A stretch of 64,000 nt of DNA from assembly GCF_016774335.1 (NCBI RefSeq), contig NZ_JAETWA010000024.1:62001-126000 (forward strand), in the 5' to 3' direction. Below are positions 35,853-44,426 of this stretch, in pieces (positions within the stretch are counted from its first letter, which is position 1; every line of letters begins with the position of its first letter). The notes under the pieces are model-generated. The model made no database searches. It was not told the origin of the DNA and worked only from the letters and a program-made list of their open reading frames with translations. Source of the DNA: Luteimonas saliphila (lineage in GTDB: Bacteria > Pseudomonadota > Gammaproteobacteria > Xanthomonadales > Xanthomonadaceae). The translations under genes and the position numbers were made by a program.

Positions 35853-37931
35853 ATGCCCTATTCGACGCAACAGGTCCGCAACGTGGCCCTCGCAGGCCAC
35901 CCCGGCGCCGGCAAAACAACCCTGTTCGAAGCCCTGCTGCATGCCGGCGGCACCGTACAGACGGCAGGCACCGTCGAACGCGGCAACACCGTGTCCGACT
36001 TCGACCCGATCGAGAAGCAGCGCGGCCACTCGATCGACGCGGCCATCGCCGGCATCGACTACCGCGCGGGCGCGGACCGTTCCGCGCACATCAACCTGAT
36101 CGACCTGCCCGGCTATCCCGAATTCCGCGGTCCCGCGCTGTCGGCGCTGGGTGCGGTGGAGACTGCGGCGATCGTAGTCGACGCCACCGGCGGCGTGGAA
36201 TACGGCACCCGGCGGATGATGGAGCGCGCGAAGGAACGTGGCCTGTGCCGCGCGATCGTGGTTTCGCGCATCGACGCCGAGGGCGCCGAGCCCGGCCGCG
36301 TGCTCGACCAGCTGCGCGACGCCTTTGGGCCGGAATTGCTGCCGCTGAACCTGCCCGCGGACGGCGCGACGCGCGTGGTGGACTGCTTCGCCACGGCCGA
36401 CGGCGACGCGCGCGACGCCGTCAGCGACCTCGGTCCGGTCGCCGACTGGCATCGCCGGATCCTCGACCAGGTGGTCGAGATCAACGAGACGGTGATGGAC
36501 CATTACCTCGACCTCGGCGAGGAGGGCCTGTCGGGCCAGGAACTGCACGATGCGTTCGAGCAGTGCCTGCGCGAGGGCCACCTGGTGCCGGTGTGCTTCG
36601 CGTCCGCGCGCACCGGCGTCGGCGTGAAGGCGTTGCTGGACGTCGCCACCCGGCTGTTCCCGCATCCGGGGGAAGCCAACCCGCAGCCGTTCGTGAAGGG
36701 CGTCGGCGCCGACGCCCGGCCGATCGCCACCACGCCCGACCCGTCGGCGCACGTGGTCGCCGACGTGTTCCGCATCGTCCACGATCCCTTCGTCGGCAAG
36801 CTCGGCGTGTTCCGGGTGTACCAGGGCACGGTGCGCCGCGACACCCAGCTGTTCATCGACGACGGGCGCAAGCCGTTCAAGGTCGGCCACCTGTTCCGGC
36901 TGCACGGCAAGGAGCACGTCGAGGTCGACCAGGCCATCCCGGGCGACATCGCCGCGGTGGCCAAGGTCGAAGACCTGCATTTCGACGCGGTGCTGCACGA
37001 CAGCCACGACGAGGACCAGATCCGGCTGGCGCCGGTCGCGTTCCCGAAGCCGATGTTCGGGCTCGCGATCGAGGCCGGCAGCAAGGGCCAGGAGCAGAAG
37101 CTGGCGAACGCGCTGCACAAGCTGGCCGAGGAGGATCCCTGCTTCCATGTCGAACACGAGGACGAGACCAACGAGACGGTCATCCGCGGCCTGTCCGACC
37201 TGCACCTGCGCATCCAGCTGGAGCGGCTCAAGGATCGCTTCGCGGTGGAGGTGGCCACCCGGCCGCCGCGCATCGCCTACCGCGAGACCATCGGTGCGAA
37301 GGCCGAGGGCCACCACCGGCACAAGAAACAGACCGGCGGCGCAGGCCAGTTCGGCGAGGTGTTCCTGCGCGTCGAGCCGCTGCCGCGCGGGGGCGGGTTC
37401 GAGTTCGTCGACGAGGTCAAGGGCGGGGTGATCCCGGGCCAGTTCCTGCCGGCCGTCGAAAAGGGCGTCCGCCAGGTGCTGGCCTCCGGCGCGATCGCCG
37501 GCTATCCGATCCAGGACGTGCGCGTCATCGTCTACGACGGCAAGCACCATCCGGTCGACAGCAAGGAGGTGGCGTTCGTCGCCGCCGGCCGCAAGGCGTT
37601 CCTCGACGCGATCGGCAAGGCCCGGCCGCAGGTGCTCGAACCGATCGTCGACCTCGAGGTCAACGCGCCCGAGGCGCACATGGGCGACATCAGCGGCGGC
37701 CTGGCGGGCAAGCGCGCGCGCATCAACGGTACCGATGCGGCCGGCAACGGCGAGATCGCGGTCACCGCCCAGGTGCCGCTGTCGGAGCTGGAGGGCTACG
37801 CGGCGGAACTCAAGTCGGCGACCGCCGGGCGCGGCCGCTACGCCCTGGAATTCAGCCACTACGAACCGGTGCCGCCGCAGGTGCAGCAGGCCCTGGCGGC
37901 GGCCTGGCGACCCAGGCACGAGGAGGACTGA
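35853..37931 (+). CDS. elongation factor G-like GTPase
   Basis: 692 aa with the five-domain EF-G layout. G1 is GHPGAGKTT (15-23) and G3 is DLPGYPEF. The usual RGITI switch is RGHSIDAAI, and the NKxD base-specificity motif appears as SRID, so this is an EF-G paralogue (FusA2/EF-G-like group) rather than the housekeeping factor. Domain IV-V segments (RIAYRETIGAKAEGHHRHKK, GAGQFGEVFLRVEP, EVNAPEAHMGDISGGLAGKR) are well conserved. Related paralogues have been linked to ribosome recycling or stress; the role here is not shown. The ATG at 35853 has a strong SD. An open upstream extension is not conserved. Confidence 0.9.
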   Translation: MPYSTQQVRNVALAGHPGAGKTTLFEALLHAGGTVQTAGTVERGNTVSDFDPIEKQRGHSIDAAIAGIDYRAGADRSAHINLIDLPGYPEFRGPALSALGAVETAAIVVDATGGVEYGTRRMMERAKERGLCRAIVVSRIDAEGAEPGRVLDQLRDAFGPELLPLNLPADGATRVVDCFATADGDARDAVSDLGPVADWHRRILDQVVEINETVMDHYLDLGEEGLSGQELHDAFEQCLREGHLVPVCFASARTGVGVKALLDVATRLFPHPGEANPQPFVKGVGADARPIATTPDPSAHVVADVFRIVHDPFVGKLGVFRVYQGTVRRDTQLFIDDGRKPFKVGHLFRLHGKEHVEVDQAIPGDIAAVAKVEDLHFDAVLHDSHDEDQIRLAPVAFPKPMFGLAIEAGSKGQEQKLANALHKLAEEDPCFHVEHEDETNETVIRGLSDLHLRIQLERLKDRFAVEVATRPPRIAYRETIGAKAEGHHRHKKQTGGAGQFGEVFLRVEPLPRGGGFEFVDEVKGGVIPGQFLPAVEKGVRQVLASGAIAGYPIQDVRVIVYDGKHHPVDSKEVAFVAAGRKAFLDAIGKARPQVLEPIVDLEVNAPEAHMGDISGGLAGKRARINGTDAAGNGEIAVTAQVPLSELEGYAAELKSATAGRGRYALEFSHYEPVPPQVQQALAAAWRPRHEED

Positions 37932-37949
37932 CGGGGCGGCCGTCAACGC

Positions 37950-38369
37950 ATGTCCCCCGGCCGCGCCGCCCTGCTCGCCGACGCGATCCTCGCCCTGCAC
38001 GTGGGCGTGGTCGCGTTCGTCGTGCTCGGACTGCTGGCGATCGTGGCAGGCGGTGCGCTCGGCTGGCGTTGGGTCCGCGGGTTCGCATTCCGCGCCACGC
38101 ACCTATTGTTGATGCTGGTGATCGCGCTGCAGGCCTGGATGGGGCGGCTGTGCCCGCTGACGACCTGGGAACAGGCGCTGCGAATCCGAGCGGGGCAGGA
38201 TACTTACGGTGAATCCTTCATCCAGTACTGGCTGTCGCGCCTGATCTTTTTCGAGGCGCCGTGGTGGGCGTTCGTGTTCGCCTACAGCGCGTTCGCCGGA
38301 CTGGTGATCGCCTGCTGGTGGCGGTGGCCGCCGGTCCGGCGTCGCGCAAAGAGCAGGCGCTCGCCCTGA
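37950..38369 (+). CDS. DUF2784 family membrane protein
   Basis: 139 aa with four helices: ILALHVGVVAFVVLGLLAIVAG, THLLLMLVIALQAWMG, a less clear one at LSRLIFFEAPWWAF and FVFAYSAFAGLVIACWW. The motif RLCPLTTWEQALR after helix 2 is the signature of DUF2784. No function is known for the family. It starts 18 bases after the EF-G-like stop and is probably co-transcribed. Confidence 0.82.
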   Translation: MSPGRAALLADAILALHVGVVAFVVLGLLAIVAGGALGWRWVRGFAFRATHLLLMLVIALQAWMGRLCPLTTWEQALRIRAGQDTYGESFIQYWLSRLIFFEAPWWAFVFAYSAFAGLVIACWWRWPPVRRRAKSRRSP

Positions 38370-38505
38370 GGTCGTTGCGTAATATGCGTGTTTTTTCGCG
38401 TTTTCCTATTGGCGGCGCGATGCGGATGCCCTACATTGCGCCTGCCGGCATGTTCGGCCGCACCAAAACGCAGACCACAGACACTGACGAGGGAACACAA
38501 AACCC

Positions 38506-38886
38506 ATGGCAAAGAAGAAGGCCACGACCAAGAAGGCAGCCCCGAAGAAGGCCGCCAAGCCTGCCGCGCCGAAAGCGATCAAGGATCCGTTGAGCAAGTC
38601 GGGCCTGGTGGCCCACATCGCCGACGCCACCAGCGTCGCCGCGAAGGACATCCGTGCCGTGCTCGGCGCGCTCGAGGGCGCGATCCACGGCTCGCTGAAC
38701 AAGAAGGGCGCGGGCAGCTTCACCCTGCCGGGCGTCGCCAAGTTCAGCGCCGTCAGCGTGCCGGCCAAGCCGAAGCGCAAGGGCATCAACCCATTCACCA
38801 AGGAAGAGCAGTGGTTCGCCGCCAAGCCCGCCTCGGTGAAGGTGAAGGTCCGTCCGCTGAAGAAGCTCAAGGACGCGGCCGCCTGA
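38506..38886 (+). CDS. HU/IHF-family DNA-binding protein with Lys/Ala-rich N-terminal tail
   Basis: 126 aa. Residues 2-24 are a Lys/Ala/Pro tail (AKKKATTKKAAPKKAAKPAA), reminiscent of histone H1 tails. The rest is an HU fold: KSGLVAHIADATSVAAKDIRA, GSFTLPGVAKFSAVSV and the DNA-arm region KPKRKGINPFTKEEQWF. HU proteins bend and compact DNA as dimers. The tail should add nonspecific DNA affinity and is typical of the Xanthomonadaceae form. A strong terminator follows, so it is monocistronic. Upstream an AT-rich patch (TTTTTTCGCGTTTTCC, about 38390-38406) suggests an active promoter, with TACATT a possible -10. Confidence 0.93.
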   Translation: MAKKKATTKKAAPKKAAKPAAPKAIKDPLSKSGLVAHIADATSVAAKDIRAVLGALEGAIHGSLNKKGAGSFTLPGVAKFSAVSVPAKPKRKGINPFTKEEQWFAAKPASVKVKVRPLKKLKDAAA

Positions 38887-38912
38887 TCGCCGCAAGCGAC
38901 AGCGACGCCACG

Positions 38913-38945
38913 AACGGGACGGCCTTGCCGTCCCGTTTCTTTTTT
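38913..38945 (+). terminator. intrinsic terminator after the HU gene
   Basis: AACGGGACGGC-CTT-GCCGTCCCGTT is an 11-pair perfect stem followed by TCTTTTTT. Textbook Rho-independent terminator, 26 bases past the stop codon. Confidence 0.95.
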
Positions 38946-38987
38946 GGCGGATAAGATGCGCCTCCCACTTCCCCATCGGACCCGACG

Positions 38988-39641
38988 ATGAGCCTCAACG
39001 GATTCCTCGACCACCTGCTCAAATCCGCGGCACCGACCACCGTGTCGGGCAACGACGGCCGCGGCGGACTCGGCGGCATGCTCGGCTCGGATTTCGGCAA
39101 GGGCACGATGGCCGGCGGAGCGCTCGGCCTGCTGCTGGGCCGCAACAGGACCACCCGCAAGCTCGCGACCTACGGCGGGCTGGCCGCGCTGGGGATGATG
39201 GCCTACCGAGCCTATGGCGACTACAAGGCGCAGCAGGGCGCGCAGGTGCAGCCGCAGACCGTCGACCGGCTGCCGCCACCGCAGGCGAACCTGCATGGCG
39301 AGGCGATCCTGCGCGCACTGGTCGCCGCGGCCAAGGCCGACGGCCATCTCGATGCGCGCGAGCGCCAGGTGATCGAGGGCGAGTTCGCACGGATCGCGCC
39401 GGAGGCCGAAGTGCAGCAGTGGCTGAAGGTCGAGCTCGACAAGCCGCTCGATCCGGCCGAGGTGGCGCGCTCGGCGGGCACGCCGGAGATCGCCTCGGAA
39501 ATGTACCTGGCCAGCCTCGTCGCCGCGGACGAGCAGAACTACATGGAGCGCGCGTACCTGGACGAACTCGCGCGCCAGCTCGGGATCGACGACGCCCTGA
39601 AGCAGCGGCTCGAGCAGGAATTCCGCAGCGCCGCCGGGTGA
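38988..39641 (+). CDS. DUF533 (YebE-like, TerB-fold) protein
   Basis: 217 aa. The N-terminal half has a glycine-rich hydrophobic stretch (MAGGALGLLLGRNRTTRKLA, then YGGLAALGMMAYRAYGDY). The C-terminal half is helical and acidic (ALVAAAKADGHLDARERQVI, a TerB-like EF-hand-type segment, and SEMYLASLVAADEQNYMERA). This is the arrangement of DUF533/YebE inner-membrane proteins, often envelope-stress induced. The function is unknown. A Gly/Asp-rich start (VSGNDGRGGLGGMLGSDFGK) precedes the helix. ATG 38988. Confidence 0.85.
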   Translation: MSLNGFLDHLLKSAAPTTVSGNDGRGGLGGMLGSDFGKGTMAGGALGLLLGRNRTTRKLATYGGLAALGMMAYRAYGDYKAQQGAQVQPQTVDRLPPPQANLHGEAILRALVAAAKADGHLDARERQVIEGEFARIAPEAEVQQWLKVELDKPLDPAEVARSAGTPEIASEMYLASLVAADEQNYMERAYLDELARQLGIDDALKQRLEQEFRSAAG

Positions 39642-39661
39642 GCGGGCGCCAGCATCCACCG

Positions 39662-40228
39662 ATGCCACGCGCACGCCTGCTGCTGCCGCTGCTGCTGTTG
39701 CTCGCGCTCGCCGCGGTGCTGGTCTTGCGTGGCTGCGATCGCGACGACGCCGGTACGGCGGGCGAACGCCCGATCGCGTCATCCCCCGCTCCCGTGGCCG
39801 ACGTCGCCGCGCGCACCGCACGCGAGGACGAGGAAGCGTTCGCCCGTGCGGAACAGCGCGACCGCCACGACGCCGCCATGCGTGCCGCGGTCTCGACCCT
39901 GCACCGTTATCTCGCGAAGCTGCCCGAAGACCGCGCCGCGGCCGACGCGTTCTGGGCCGGAGGGCAGCCGCCTTCCGACGCAGACGAAGCCGACCTGCGC
40001 ACCCTGCCCGCCGCGCCGAGCTTCTTCCGTACCCGCAATCGTTCGCCCGAACCAATGGATGGCGCCCCTGTTCCGGTCGCGGTCCGTATCCCGGTGGAAC
40101 TGCGCCTCGGGCTCCGCGGCGAGGCGCCGCGCCGCTACGCGGGCTGGTACGCGTTGCGCCACGACCCCACGCAGGACGCATGGCGCCTCACCGGTGCCTC
40201 CATCGACGCGGTGCCACCCCCGCAGTAG
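39662..40228 (+). CDS. hypothetical lipoprotein or membrane-anchored protein
   Basis: 188 aa. A hydrophobic leader (LLLPLLLLLALAAVLVLRGC) ends in a possible lipobox Cys (LRGC at about 24), then an Ala/Glu-rich stretch with predicted helix (ARTAREDEEAFARAEQRDRH) and a C-terminal beta-like domain (VRIPVELRLGLRGEAPRRYA, GWYALRHDPTQDAWRLTGAS). I recognise no family. The Arg before the Cys is unusual for a lipobox, so a single-pass membrane anchor is an alternative. ATG 39662 begins the leader, 20 bases after the DUF533 stop. Confidence 0.6.
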   Translation: MPRARLLLPLLLLLALAAVLVLRGCDRDDAGTAGERPIASSPAPVADVAARTAREDEEAFARAEQRDRHDAAMRAAVSTLHRYLAKLPEDRAAADAFWAGGQPPSDADEADLRTLPAAPSFFRTRNRSPEPMDGAPVPVAVRIPVELRLGLRGEAPRRYAGWYALRHDPTQDAWRLTGASIDAVPPPQ

Positions 40229-40275
40229 CATGGCCGCGGTCATCGTCGGCGACCCTTCGAGGGCGCGGGGGCGGA

Positions 40276-40707
40276 ATGGACAAGCGCTTCTGGATTTGCG
40301 GCATCGTGGTGTCGTTCGCCGCGTTGCTGCTGTCGTTCCTGATCCACGGGCTGTTGCTCGGCGACGATTACGCCGCGCTCGGATCGATGTACCGCGACCC
40401 CGCGGACGGCATGCGCCATTTCCGCTGGCTGCTGCTCGCCCATGGCCTGCTCGGTTTCGCGATGACCTGGCTTTTCTCGCAGGGTTTCGCCCGCGATCGT
40501 CCCACACTCGCGCAGGGGCTGCGCTTCGGCCTGGCGATGGCGCTGTTCGCGACCGTACCCGGCTTCCTGGTCCACTACGCCGTGCAGCCGCTGCCGGCGA
40601 CGCTGCTCGCCAAGCAACTGGTCTTCGGAACGCTGGGCATGGTGCTGCTCGGCGTGCTTCTCGCCTGGCTGCAACCGCGCCGCAACGCGTTGCGCGCGCC
40701 GGCATGA
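40276..40707 (+). CDS. hypothetical four-helix membrane protein
   Basis: 143 aa: helix 1 WICGIVVSFAALLLSFLIHG, helix 2 LLLAHGLLGFAMTWLFSQ, helix 3 FGLAMALFATVPGFLVHYA, helix 4 LVFGTLGMVLLGVLLAWL. His and Asp residues sit near the ends of helices 1-3 (LIHGLLLGDDY, LLAHGLLG), which might bind a metal or haem, but I recognise no family. ATG 40276 follows GGGGGCGGA and gives the first helix; longer in-frame starts have no similarity. Confidence 0.65.
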   Translation: MDKRFWICGIVVSFAALLLSFLIHGLLLGDDYAALGSMYRDPADGMRHFRWLLLAHGLLGFAMTWLFSQGFARDRPTLAQGLRFGLAMALFATVPGFLVHYAVQPLPATLLAKQLVFGTLGMVLLGVLLAWLQPRRNALRAPA

Positions 40708-40775
40708 GCCGCCCAGCCACGGTTCAGGCCGGGGCCGCACACTGATCGACCTCGCCTTCCGTCCGGGACCGTCGC

Positions 40776-41348
40776 ATGCGCCGCCTGTCGCCTTCCGTTG
40801 TTCTCCCGCACCTGGCCGTGCTGCTCGTCCTGCTCGCCGGGTGTTCGACCATCGGCGCGGTGTCGGCATGGCTGGGCGACCAGGTCGCGTTCACGCCCGG
40901 GCAGCTGCAGCGCCACCTCGATCGCCGCTTCCCGCGCAGCTTCGACAAGCTCGGCGGCCTGGTGACGGTGACCCTGGACAACCCGCGCGCCTCGATCCCG
41001 CCCGGCGACTCGCGCCTGCGCCTGGAATTCGACCTCGGTCTCGGCGCGCTCGGCGGCGAGGGCGCGACCACCGGCCACCTCGCGTTGGCCAGTGGCCTGC
41101 GCTACGACCCGACGACGCAGGGACTGCACCTGGACGCGCCCGAGGTGCTGCAGTTCGAGATCCCCCGCTCCGGCGAGCTGCTGCGCGGCGGCGCGCGCGG
41201 CATCGTCAACAGCCTGCTCGCCGAGTACGCGCGCACCGAACCGGTGTATCGCCTCGACGACGACCTGCTGGCGAAGCTGCCGGCCGGCAGCCGCATCGGC
41301 GAGGTCGGCATCGAGCGTGGCGTGGTGGTCGTGCGGCTGGACCGCTGA
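40776..41348 (+). CDS. DUF1439 family lipoprotein
   Basis: 190 aa. A signal sequence ends in the lipobox LLAGCSTIG (Cys about 23). The mature part is a beta-rich domain (VAFTPGQLQRHLDRRFPRSF at the start, LRLEFDLGLGALGGEGATTG, GIERGVVVVRLDR at the end) typical of DUF1439/YceB, a lipid-binding-like fold related to SRPBCC/BPI-type proteins. It is predicted to be anchored in the outer or inner membrane facing the periplasm. Role unknown. Confidence 0.82.
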   Translation: MRRLSPSVVLPHLAVLLVLLAGCSTIGAVSAWLGDQVAFTPGQLQRHLDRRFPRSFDKLGGLVTVTLDNPRASIPPGDSRLRLEFDLGLGALGGEGATTGHLALASGLRYDPTTQGLHLDAPEVLQFEIPRSGELLRGGARGIVNSLLAEYARTEPVYRLDDDLLAKLPAGSRIGEVGIERGVVVVRLDR

Positions 41349-41350
41349 CC

Positions 41351-42043
41351 ATGGCGCGCACCGCCCGGCCGCCGATACACGCCCCCTTGTTCGCGACGCT
41401 GCTGGCCTGCGTGCTGGCCGCCTGCGCCGGCGACCAGGCTGCCGACGCCGGACCGGACGCCGCCATCGATGCACCCCTGCCGCAGCCGCAGGCGGACGGC
41501 GCGGTCACCGACATGCCGGCCCGCCCGGGACCCGGCGAAGTGCCGCTGGCCGGCGAGGCGCCTCCGCCGCCGCCACCGGCGCTGCTGCCGGCCGACGGGC
41601 GCTTCGGTCTGCCGCCGCTCGAGGAGAATCCGGAAACCGGAATCGCATCTGCCGCGCCGGATGGGCCCGAGCCCGCGCCCGCCGAGGCCGCGACGCTGAT
41701 GCGCGAGTATTACGCGGCGATCAACGCCCGCGACTTCGTCCGCGCCCATGCTGCCTGGTCCGATGGCGGCCGCGCCAGCGGGCAGACGCCGGAGGAGTTC
41801 GCGGCCGCCTTCGCGGACGTCACCGGAATCGAGGCGACGTTCGGCGAGCCGGGCCCGGTCGGACCCGCCGCCGGTTCGCGCTACGTCGAGGTGCCGGTCA
41901 CGGTCACCACCACCCGCACCGATGGCAGCGTGCAACGCCAGGCCGGCCGTTTCACCCTGCGCCGCGCCGTGGCGGACGGCGCCACGCCGGAGCAGCGCGC
42001 CTGGCGCATCGCCTCGGTCGACCTGCGCGACGCCGCGCCCTAG
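41351..42043 (+). CDS. hypothetical lipoprotein with C-terminal NTF2-like domain
   Basis: 230 aa. The lipobox is VLAACAGDQ (Cys about 25). A long Pro/Ala/Asp-rich linker (about 30-115, with runs such as APPPPPPALLPADG) leads to a C-terminal domain beginning LMREYYAAINARDFVRAHAA and ending RAWRIASVDLRD, which looks like an NTF2/SnoaL-type alpha+beta barrel. It starts two bases after the DUF1439 gene, so the two are co-transcribed. The linker is long enough to span part of the periplasm. Function unknown. Confidence 0.7.
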   Translation: MARTARPPIHAPLFATLLACVLAACAGDQAADAGPDAAIDAPLPQPQADGAVTDMPARPGPGEVPLAGEAPPPPPPALLPADGRFGLPPLEENPETGIASAAPDGPEPAPAEAATLMREYYAAINARDFVRAHAAWSDGGRASGQTPEEFAAAFADVTGIEATFGEPGPVGPAAGSRYVEVPVTVTTTRTDGSVQRQAGRFTLRRAVADGATPEQRAWRIASVDLRDAAP

Positions 42044-42056
42044 CGCGCAGCCGCGA

Positions 42057-44354
42057 TCAGAGTTCGAATCGATAGCTGAGCTTGACCATCAGCTGTTCGT
42101 CGTCGCGCAGATCGAAGCTGTCGAGCAGCGCTTCGTCGACGCCATCGGCGATCGTGCCGCGGTCGAAACCGCCGCGGCCGTAGACCACGTACAGGTACGA
42201 CAGCGGCGCCAGCTCGTAGCGATAGCGGATCTGGAAGGCGAGGTTGCGCACGCTGAAGTCCTCGATGGCGTCGTCCGTGGCGATCGCGTTGCCGGCCGGG
42301 TCGAATCGCCATGCGTGTCGCGCGCGGGCATCGATACCGATCGCCTGCAGCTTCACCCGCAGTTCCTGGCGCGGATCGATGTTCCAGTCCAGGCCCGCGA
42401 GCAGTTTGGCCTCCTTGCCGTCGAACGCGCCGACCAGATCGCCGCTGTCGGGTCCCTGCCAGATCAGCCAGTCCGGGCGCTGGATCAGGATCGCACCGGC
42501 GTTGAGGCTGAAGGCGTCGTTGACGAAATAGGTGGCGCCGTACCACAGCGAGCCGCCGAGCCGGTCGTTGCCCGCCAGACCGCCGCCGAACAGCTCGGCC
42601 TCCACATCGTGCGCCCAGCGCCCCTTGCGCGGGCGCGAGTACTCGTAGTACGCGTTGAAGTTCGCCGGCAGGCGGACGATGCCGTTCCCGCGCAGCAGCA
42701 GGTCGTTGACGCCGGCCCCGTTGATATTGATTTGCGCGTACTCGTCGCTGCCGTTGCGCAGCTGGCCCTGGCGGCTGACGCGGAACTGGTCGTTGAGCTT
42801 CTGCCCGCGGTCGTTGTGGTTGCTGCTGACGCGCCAGCGCCAGTCGGTGGAGGCGTAGCGCGCGTCTTCGGGCAGGTCGGTGAAGCGCCTGGAGACCTGC
42901 CAGTGCAGGTAGTTGGTGCTGGCGCGGGAGAGATAGCCGGCATCGTTGATCTCGAGCTCGTTGCCGAAGTGCATCGCGATCCACTGCTGGCGCCAGCCGC
43001 GGTCCATCTCGTAGTCGGCCCACAGCGTCGCGCCGAGGTCGCTCCAGCGCTCGCCCTCCTGCTCGATGCGGCTGCCGAACACCCGGCTGCGGACGTTCCA
43101 GCGGGGCGTCGGGCGCCAGCTGTGGTCGAGACCCAGCACGCTCGCGTCGCGGTCGAGGTACGGTCGCTCGACCCGGGTCAGCATCATCCCCAGGTTCTGG
43201 GTTTCGAAGTCGCGCACCACGCGCAGCGCGTGGAAGCTGCGTCCCGCGGCACCCGCCTCGTCGGCCGAGAACAGCCCGTACTTCGCCTGCCCCAGGCTGC
43301 CGTTGAGCTTGACCGCGGCGGCGATGTCGCTGGCGCCGCCGCCGTCGTCCGCCGGCCCGCCGATGCGGCGCGTGTACAGCAGCTGGCTGAAATCCGACGG
43401 CGTGGTGTATTCGAAGATGCCCTGGTTCTCGGTGAAGAACGGCCGCTTGTCGCTGACGAAGGTCTCGGTGGCGCTGAAGTTGACCACCAGGTCGTCGCTT
43501 TCCACCTGGCCGAAGTCGGGGTGTACCGTGGCGGAGAGCTGGAAGCGTCCGTTCGGCTTCCAGAACAGGTCGGCGCCGGCATTGCCTTCGCCGCCGCCGC
43601 GGATGTTGTCGTACAGGCCGGACACATAGGGAGTGATTGCGAGCAGCGACTGGTCGTATTGCGGCACCGTCAGCGGCGCGAAGTCCGACAGGAACCGCGA
43701 GCGCTCGAAACTCGCCGCCGGCCACGCCATGCGCTCGCCGGTGGAGCCGATCACCCGCGCGAGGAACAGCTTGAGCGTGCGCTCGCCGCCGGTGCCGTCG
43801 CGCATCGGCGCGGTGTGCCAGGGGATCAGCAGTTCCACGCTCCAGCCGTCCGCGTCCTCGCCGACCGCATGGCGCCACTGCCCGTCCCAGTCGCTGCTGA
43901 ACTGGTTCTCGTTGGTGATGATCTCGTCGCCGATGCCGCCGGTGGAACTCACCGTGAAGGCGTAGCCGGTGCGGCCGTCGCCATCGAAATCGACGAATAC
44001 GTTGACCCGGTCGACCTGCTCGTCGAAGTCGCGCCGCACCTTCTGCCGGGTGCGCGGCACGCCGGGCGGCTGGATGTTGCGGAAGGCCACGGCGAGGCCG
44101 TCGGGCGTCGCCAGCACCCAGGCCCGGGTCGGCAGCGAGCCCGGCTCGCCGCTCAACGGCTGCACCTTGCGGAAATCGGTGACGAGGGTGGCGCCTTCCC
44201 ACTCGGCCGGGTCGATCCGGCCGTCGACCTCGACCGCGGCGGCAGGGCCGCCCATCAGGGCGAGTGCCAGCGCCACCGCCCCGTATCCGCGCCTCCAGCC
44301 TGCCAAGCGATTCCCCTCGCGTCCTCCACCGGCGCGCAGGCTAGCCGCGGTCAC
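42057..44354 (-). CDS. CBM9-like / DUF5916 outer-membrane protein
   Basis: 765 aa. After a leader (AVALALALMGGPAAAVEVDG), residues about 40-220 form a family 9 carbohydrate-binding-like domain (IDPAEWEGATLVTDFRKVQP, VNVFVDFDGDGRTGYAFTVS). The rest matches DUF5916: PDFGQVESDDLVVNFSATET, FFTENQGIFEY and many alternating beta strands rich in Tyr/Trp/Arg. It ends in LMVKLSYRFEL, an outer-membrane barrel-like terminus. Proteins of this type are thought to be outer-membrane barrels of unknown substrate. The start at 44354 gives a long n-region (about 25 residues) before the hydrophobic core; a later start is possible. It is convergent with the lipoprotein gene, 13 bases away. Confidence 0.85.
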   Translation of the reverse strand: MTAASLRAGGGREGNRLAGWRRGYGAVALALALMGGPAAAVEVDGRIDPAEWEGATLVTDFRKVQPLSGEPGSLPTRAWVLATPDGLAVAFRNIQPPGVPRTRQKVRRDFDEQVDRVNVFVDFDGDGRTGYAFTVSSTGGIGDEIITNENQFSSDWDGQWRHAVGEDADGWSVELLIPWHTAPMRDGTGGERTLKLFLARVIGSTGERMAWPAASFERSRFLSDFAPLTVPQYDQSLLAITPYVSGLYDNIRGGGEGNAGADLFWKPNGRFQLSATVHPDFGQVESDDLVVNFSATETFVSDKRPFFTENQGIFEYTTPSDFSQLLYTRRIGGPADDGGGASDIAAAVKLNGSLGQAKYGLFSADEAGAAGRSFHALRVVRDFETQNLGMMLTRVERPYLDRDASVLGLDHSWRPTPRWNVRSRVFGSRIEQEGERWSDLGATLWADYEMDRGWRQQWIAMHFGNELEINDAGYLSRASTNYLHWQVSRRFTDLPEDARYASTDWRWRVSSNHNDRGQKLNDQFRVSRQGQLRNGSDEYAQININGAGVNDLLLRGNGIVRLPANFNAYYEYSRPRKGRWAHDVEAELFGGGLAGNDRLGGSLWYGATYFVNDAFSLNAGAILIQRPDWLIWQGPDSGDLVGAFDGKEAKLLAGLDWNIDPRQELRVKLQAIGIDARARHAWRFDPAGNAIATDDAIEDFSVRNLAFQIRYRYELAPLSYLYVVYGRGGFDRGTIADGVDEALLDSFDLRDDEQLMVKLSYRFEL

Positions 44355-44426
44355 CTCCCCTGCCGCGTCCCATCGGTCATGGCAACCCTTTGCCCGCGGC
44401 GCGCATCCCGCCCGGGAAGGCGCCGG

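Noticed and set aside
35391-38102. 903-codon minus frame opposite the EF-G-like gene
   Set aside because: Antisense to a gene with clear GTPase motifs; no protein-like features.
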